Positions 60,196 through 64,000 of a stretch of 64,000 bases of DNA are shown piece by piece. Origin of the DNA: Actinacidiphila yeochonensis CN732 (GTDB lineage Bacteria; Actinomycetota; Actinomycetes; Streptomycetales; Streptomycetaceae); contig NZ_JQNR01000005.1 of assembly GCF_000745345.1 (NCBI RefSeq), positions 3,348,001 to 3,412,000 of the forward strand, written 5' to 3'. The notes under the pieces were generated by a model that did no database searches, was not told where the DNA came from, and saw only the letters and a program-made list of their open reading frames with translations. How positions within the stretch are numbered: position 1 is the stretch's first letter; each line of letters opens with the position of its first letter. The position numbers and the translations under genes were made by a program.

Positions 60196-60609
60196 CACAC
60201 GTACTATGTGCTGGCGGGGGCGACGCCGGTTCTCGTCCACAATTGTGATATCGCTACTCATTCGTCACGATGCGAATGTGATAATGGTGGCGACGTCATC
60301 AATAAGCGAGGGCCGAAGGCGGCAGGAACGGGTGCCCACAACCTCAAAATTGCAGAGGTGGCTGGCCAAGTAGAAGACGGTGAAGTCATTGCAGGGGGTG
60401 GCTCACTGCCAGAGCGTGCATTCGATACCCCCGGAGGATTCAAGGGTTCGCGAAGGCCGGACGTACTAGTTCAATGGCCCGATGGAAGTGTGTATGGGAT
60501 TAATGTTGGCAAACAAACCGCGTCGGGTGCTCCCATTAAACGCGAAGCCGAGGCTCTCCAGGATCTGGAGAGTATCGGTATGGAGATGCACTTCGTGGCC
60601 TACAATTAG
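60196..60609 (+). CDS. Hint remnant plus unrecognised polymorphic toxin (third cassette)
   Basis: The frame starts abruptly HTYYVLAGATPVLVHNCD, the Hint end; upstream sequence is unrelated, and GTG 60208 is the only near start. The toxin part of about 115 residues reads CECDNGGDVINKRGPKAAGT, GAHNLKIAEVAGQVEDGEVI, KGSRRPDVLVQWPDGSVYGI, NVGKQTASGAPIKREAEALQ and DLESIGMEMHFVAYN. The RRPDVLV...YGINVGKQ block, with an upstream Glu, is reminiscent of restriction-endonuclease-fold (PD-(D/E)XK) toxins, but I cannot confirm this. The immunity-like gene follows 6 bp later. It is an orphan tip lacking an RHS carrier. Confidence 0.7.
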   Translation, partial: HTYYVLAGATPVLVHNCDIATHSSRCECDNGGDVINKRGPKAAGTGAHNLKIAEVAGQVEDGEVIAGGGSLPERAFDTPGGFKGSRRPDVLVQWPDGSVYGINVGKQTASGAPIKREAEALQDLESIGMEMHFVAYN

Positions 60610-60615
60610 GACACT

Positions 60616-61140
60616 ATGACGAAGCTATCTCTCCAGTTCCACGCAGACCGCATCGAGGTCTTGGCTGTCGTGAGCCATTGGGCCCAGCAGTCACGGTTCA
60701 CGGTTGTGGCGGAGAGCTTCCGTCCGGTCTACCAGGCGCGCCTGGTAGACCGGACGGAGATCCCCGCCGATCTGAATCCTGTTCCGGATCGGATCTCTTT
60801 GAGTGTGCGTCCGGTGAACCTTGATGTTTCGACGGCACTGGAGTACATGCGAAAGAATCCAGACGTCCTCGCAATCACCTTCGGCGATCAATCGAATGGC
60901 GCTCTCCGAGAGACATTTCTTGGCGCAATGACTGACGACTCGGCTTCACTTGCCGACTGGAGACGGTTGAGGAATGACCTTCGCAAGCTGATGTTTAAGG
61001 GTGCGTCGGTTGAGAACGTCATTACTGGTGTGCGAGTCCGCAAGGAAGCCCATCTTTACACAGCTGGCGCAAAACGCATGGCGGAAGCGGGAGTAAGTAT
61101 CCTGGGCCCGACAGATGCCATAAAGTACGTTCTCGACTAG
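60616..61140 (+). CDS. Putative immunity protein for the third toxin
   Basis: 174 residues from ATG 60616, 6 bp after the toxin stop. The sequence reads MTKLSLQFHADRIEVLAVVS, HWAQQSRFTVVAESFRPVYQ, NLDVSTALEYMRKNPDVLAI and SASLADWRRLRNDLRKLMFK, ending DAIKYVLD. No family is recognised. It is AT-richer than the chromosome average, like the toxin. A 40-bp perfect palindrome (60719-60758) lies inside the frame and encodes RPVYQARLVDRTE on both strands; it may be an insertion that the reading frame tolerated. Immunity is inferred from position only. Confidence 0.6.
   Translation: MTKLSLQFHADRIEVLAVVSHWAQQSRFTVVAESFRPVYQARLVDRTEIPADLNPVPDRISLSVRPVNLDVSTALEYMRKNPDVLAITFGDQSNGALRETFLGAMTDDSASLADWRRLRNDLRKLMFKGASVENVITGVRVRKEAHLYTAGAKRMAEAGVSILGPTDAIKYVLD
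60719..60758. repeat. 40-bp perfect palindrome inside an immunity gene
   Basis: The arm TCCGTCCGGTCTACCAGGCG (60719-60738) is followed directly by its exact reverse complement (60739-60758), with no spacer. It is in frame within the third immunity gene. Such a perfect inverted repeat would extrude a cruciform and form a strong mRNA hairpin. Confidence 0.9.
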
Positions 61141-61793
61141 AGAAGTTGGCAATCGGAGAGCGTGCGATTCGCCATCTCGGAGCTTTTCTTGCTCCAGGTG
61201 ATTGCCGTCATCATGGCTATTTGGTAAGCCATATTGTCTCGGGTCGTCTGCTCGCATCGGCTCCCGTTGCCGTCAGCGTTGCCGTCACAGGGTCCCGACA
61301 TGCCGAGGTTGTTCGTGGCTCTTCTGCTGCAAGTTTCGGCTCGTAAGAGCGAGGCGCTCTCGCCGATCAGTGAGAGGGCTAGATTCGGGCGATACCCGTG
61401 ACCAGGTCGGTGTGACGCTGGGGAGAGGCAGGCGGCCTGCGCGCAACGTGATCGCTCCTCGCCGAGTCTGGCTGACGGTGGAGATGCTGGGGCGGTGGAC
61501 TGGTCGGGGCTGCTGGGCCGCAGGCAGGAAGCAGCCCCCAAGGCCGGTCCTCCCGCCCCTTGCGCGCCCGCAGGGCGTGCCTTGATCCTTGTAGAGAAAG
61601 TTTCAGCTCGCTGCCGTGCTGTGCCTGTGCGTTCGGTCAGTTGTCGCTGGTGTAGATGTCTTCGACGTTGCGGCCGGCCTGCTTGACGCGCTGCGTGTAG
61701 CGTGCGAGCTCGCGTACCTGTGGGGCGCTGGTGTTCCAGTAGTGCTCGACGGCTGTCCTGGCGTCGATGATCCGCGTGACGTCGCCGGTGGCG
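61141..61793. other. Region between the third immunity gene and IS256, with a gene fragment
   Basis: No complete gene is seen. TGACGGCAACG repeats lie at 61264-61287 (minus). A minus-strand frame from the IS256 end to a stop at 61637 reads VPATGDVTRIIDARTAVEHY, WNTSAPQVRELARYTQRVKQ and AGRNVEDIYTSDN. It looks like the C-terminus of a real protein truncated by IS256 insertion, but I do not recognise the family. Confidence 0.35.
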
Positions 61794-62681
61794 GGGACTG
61801 TAAATCGTTCGGTGTAACTCCCGATCATGGAGGATGCATCGATGACCAGTGAGAACGTGGCTGAGCAGGACGCTGTCGAGTCGGCAGCGGCTGTGTCGGC
61901 GAAGGCCGTGGATGACCAGCTGATCGACGAGTTGGTGAGCCGGGCCCAGGCCGAGGGCCTGCAGCTGACCGGCGAGGGCGGGCTGTTGCAGCAGCTGACC
62001 AAGCGGCTGCTGGAGTCCTCCCTGGAGGGCGAGATCACCGACCACCTCGGCTATGACAAGCACGATCCGGCGGGCAGGAATCGCGGCAACTCGCGCAACG
62101 GCACACGCAGCAAGACGGTGCTGACCGACGTGGGGCCGGTGGAGATCGTCGTGCCCCGTGACCGGGACGGCTCCTTCGAACCGAAGATCGTCAAGAAGCG
62201 ACAGAAGCGCCTGACTGGGGTCGACGAGATGGTGATCTCGCTGGCCGCGAAGGGCCTGACCGCCGGCGAGGTGCAGGCCCACCTGGCCGAGGTCTACGGT
62301 GCTGACGTCTCCCGCCAGACCATCTCCACCATCACCGACAAGGTGCTCGAGGGCATGGCCGAATGGCAGAACAGGCCCCTGGACACCGTCTATCCGGTCG
62401 TTTTCATCGACGCCATCCACGTAAAGATCCGCGACGGCGCGGTCGCCAACCGGCCGATCTATGTGGCCTTGGCCGTCACCACCGAGGGTCGGCGGGAGAT
62501 CCTGGGCCTGTGGGCCGGCGACGGCGGCGAGGGCGCCAAGCACTGGATGCACATCCTCACCGAGATCAAGAACCGCGGCGTGAACGACGTCCTCATGCTG
62601 GTCTGCGACGGGCTCAAGGGCCTGCCCGAGGCGGTGGAGACCGTCTGGCCGCGTACCATCGTGCAGACCTGCGTGGTGCAT
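61794..62681 (+). mobile_element. 5' portion of an IS256-family element
   Basis: The left end lies near GGGACTGTAAATCGTTCGG (from about 61794), followed by the transposase gene. IS256 homology stops at 62681, where an ISAzo13-type element begins, so the right part is missing or lies beyond the window. Confidence 0.7.
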
Positions 62682-62690
62682 CGAAGCCGT
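61842..62690 (+). pseudogene. IS256-family transposase, 3' truncated
   Basis: From ATG 61842 (GGAGGATGC upstream) the frame has LTGEGGLLQQLTKRLLESSL, EGEITDHLGYDKHDPAGRNR, the first catalytic Asp in PVVFIDAIHVKIRDG and the second in VLMLVCDGLKGLPEAVE. IVQTCVVH at about 62660-62681 is the last matching segment; the normal LLRNS continuation and the catalytic Glu are lost where the next element enters. About 280 of roughly 400 residues remain. It cannot transpose itself. Confidence 0.85.
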
Positions 62691-64000
62691 CAAGAAACAA
62701 CACGTTGCTTCCCCGGAACTGTGTCGTTGGCGTGGTATGCGCATATCCGACGAGGTCCGCCTGCAACTCGCTCACCGCTTCGAAGTCCTGCTAGCGCACT
62801 TGAACGAGCGTCAGCGACGCTTGGCGATGGCGACGGAGGCACGCTTGCTCGGCCATGGAGGTGTGCGCCTGGTCGCGCGGATCGCCGGGGTCAGCGAAAC
62901 CACCGTCCGCAAGGGAGTCTTCGAACTCGAGGATGGTGCTGAGCCGCTGTCCGAGGGCCGCGTTCGGCGCTCTGGCGGTGGGCGGATGCGGGCCGAGGTC
63001 GTCGATCCGTCCCTGGTCCCGGCGCTGATGGGGCTGGTCGAGCCGGACGAGCGCGGTGATCCGATGTCGCCGTTGCGCTGGACCACGAAGTCGTTGCGGC
63101 ATCTGGCCGCCGAGTTGTCCCGGCAGGGCCATCGAGTGACCGCGCCGACCGTCGGCCGACTGTTGAAGGAGAACGGCTTCAGCCTCCAGGGCACCGCCAA
63201 GACCCTGGAAGGCGACCAACACCCCGACCGCGAAGCGCAGTTCCGCTACATCAACGAACAGGTCAAGAAGCACCAGGCTGCCGGACAGCCCGTGATCAGC
63301 GTCGACTCGAAGAAGAAGGAGCAGGTCGGCCGGCTGCCGATGGCAGGGCAGGAGTGGCGGCCCACGGGTGATCCGATCCAGGTCGAGGACCACAGCTTCT
63401 TCGCCGGCACCCACGTCCAGACCGCAGTCCCCTACGGAATCTACGACATGACCGCGAACACCGGCTGGGTGAACGTCGGCGTCGACCACGACACCTCCGC
63501 GTTCGCGGTTGCCTCCATCCGCCGCTGGTGGCAGGCACGCGGCCGACTCGAATACCCGCGGGCGACCCGGTTGCTGATCACCGCTGATGCGGGAGGTTCG
63601 AACAGCTACCGCTACCGTCTGTGGAAGGCCGAGCTGGCCTCGTTCGCTGCCGAGACGGGCCTGACGGTCACGGTCTGCCACTTCCCGCCGGGCACGTCGA
63701 AGTGGAACAAGATCGAGCACCGGCTCTTCTCGCACATCACCATGAACTGGCGCGGACGACCCCTGACCAGCCACGAAGTCGTCCTCAACACCATCGCCGC
63801 AACCACCACGAGCACGGGCCTGAAGATCGAAGCAGCCCTCGACCAGGGCTCCTACCCGACCGGCATCCAGGTCAGCCGCGAGCAACTCGAAGCCCTGCCG
63901 ATCACGGCCCACGACCGGCACGGGAAATGGAACTACAGCATCGCCCCCGCCGTCGGCGACGCCGCGGCCCTGACCGCGCAGAGCGCCGACGAGCGCGCTG
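62682..64000 (+). mobile_element. ISAzo13-type element nested in IS256, runs off the window
   Basis: Starts at the point where IS256 similarity ends (62681/62682). The exact terminal repeat cannot be set because the right end is outside the window. It contains the transposase gene at 62737. Confidence 0.65.
62737..64000 (+). CDS. ISAzo13-family transposase (Rhodopirellula-type DDE), partial at the window end
   Basis: From ATG 62737 421 codons are open to the window edge with no stop. The N-terminus reads MRISDEVRLQLAHRFEVLLA and an HTH follows (VRLVARIAGVSETTVRKGVF). RWTTKSLRHLAAELSRQGH and TVGRLLKENGFSLQGTAKTL precede the DDE domain. Catalytic motifs are VISVDSKKKEQVG (Asp), LLITADAGGSNSYRYR (Asp) and FPPGTSKWNKIEHRLFSHIT (Glu). 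All are intact, so the element may be active. It interrupts the IS256 transposase. Confidence 0.9.
   Translation, partial: MRISDEVRLQLAHRFEVLLAHLNERQRRLAMATEARLLGHGGVRLVARIAGVSETTVRKGVFELEDGAEPLSEGRVRRSGGGRMRAEVVDPSLVPALMGLVEPDERGDPMSPLRWTTKSLRHLAAELSRQGHRVTAPTVGRLLKENGFSLQGTAKTLEGDQHPDREAQFRYINEQVKKHQAAGQPVISVDSKKKEQVGRLPMAGQEWRPTGDPIQVEDHSFFAGTHVQTAVPYGIYDMTANTGWVNVGVDHDTSAFAVASIRRWWQARGRLEYPRATRLLITADAGGSNSYRYRLWKAELASFAAETGLTVTVCHFPPGTSKWNKIEHRLFSHITMNWRGRPLTSHEVVLNTIAATTTSTGLKIEAALDQGSYPTGIQVSREQLEALPITAHDRHGKWNYSIAPAVGDAAALTAQSADERA

Noticed and set aside
61202..61585. Plus-strand open frame of 127 codons
   Set aside because: Composition is Arg/Cys/Trp-rich and shadow-like, with no ribosome binding site or similarity to anything recognised.
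1..64000. tRNA or rRNA genes
   Set aside because: I looked for TPsiC-arm-like GGTTCGAATCC and rRNA landmarks and found none that fold convincingly.

Overview
The window is high-GC actinobacterial DNA, most likely Streptomyces or a close relative (Kitasatospora, Streptacidiphilus). Codon third positions are almost all G or C, GTG starts and start/stop overlaps (GTGA, ATGA) are common, several exported enzymes carry Tat signals, and a block of Streptomyces-type housekeeping genes (sepH, cutRS, DUF4193, DUF3093, dut, DUF3710) is present in one stretch.

Region 1 (1-31.8 kb) is a carbohydrate-utilisation locus. It holds the start of an ABC-transporter-type lipoprotein (minus strand), an IclR regulator, a translationally coupled operon (mannonate/altronate-dehydratase-like enolase, ThuA protein, Gfo/Idh/MocA oxidoreductase), a GH38 alpha-mannosidase, an IS630-transposase-like helix-turn-helix reading frame running into a ROK regulator, and four large exported glycosidases (GH3, GH2 with CBM32, GH95 with CBM32, GH2 with an embedded CBM32). 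A minus-strand TPR membrane protein, a sugar isomerase/epimerase and a second Gfo/Idh/MocA gene follow, with a canonical ROK regulator divergent from them. The enzyme set suggests side-chain removal and debranching of a complex mannose- and fucose-type glycan, followed by intracellular sugar-acid catabolism. Two operator motifs are visible. GTTCAGG overlaps promoters of the IclR/lipoprotein and enolase genes. AAACTSSCGAACTG overlaps the -10 of both the GH3 and the second Gfo promoters with identical spacing.

Region 2 (31.8-54.2 kb) is housekeeping: a sulfurtransferase, SepH, a sugar-lactone-oxidase-like flavoprotein with an MFS transporter, coproporphyrin ferrochelatase, inositol monophosphatase, the CutRS two-component system, dUTPase, conserved DUF proteins, a TrkA pair divergent from a KimA-like potassium transporter, and an RNA methyltransferase. 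Convergent pairs are separated by very long perfect hairpins.

Region 3 (54.2-64 kb) is an accessory island. It contains a decayed RHS/Hint polymorphic toxin gene and three toxin-immunity cassettes, each beginning with the same Hint C-terminal motif (YVLAGxTPVLVHN): a colicin-D-type tRNase, a WHH-type HNH nuclease and an unrecognised toxin. Mixed in are an IS630 element with mapped ends, an integrase remnant, a VapBC pair, a palindromic MITE-like element, and an IS256 transposase cut by an ISAzo13-type element that runs off the window.

Several genes appear broken. At least five loci (ROK1 region, second Gfo, sulfurtransferase, RHS, IS630) show frame changes that all look like the loss of one base, and the GH95 gene has a single in-frame amber codon. 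The shared direction suggests that some of these are sequence errors rather than biology.
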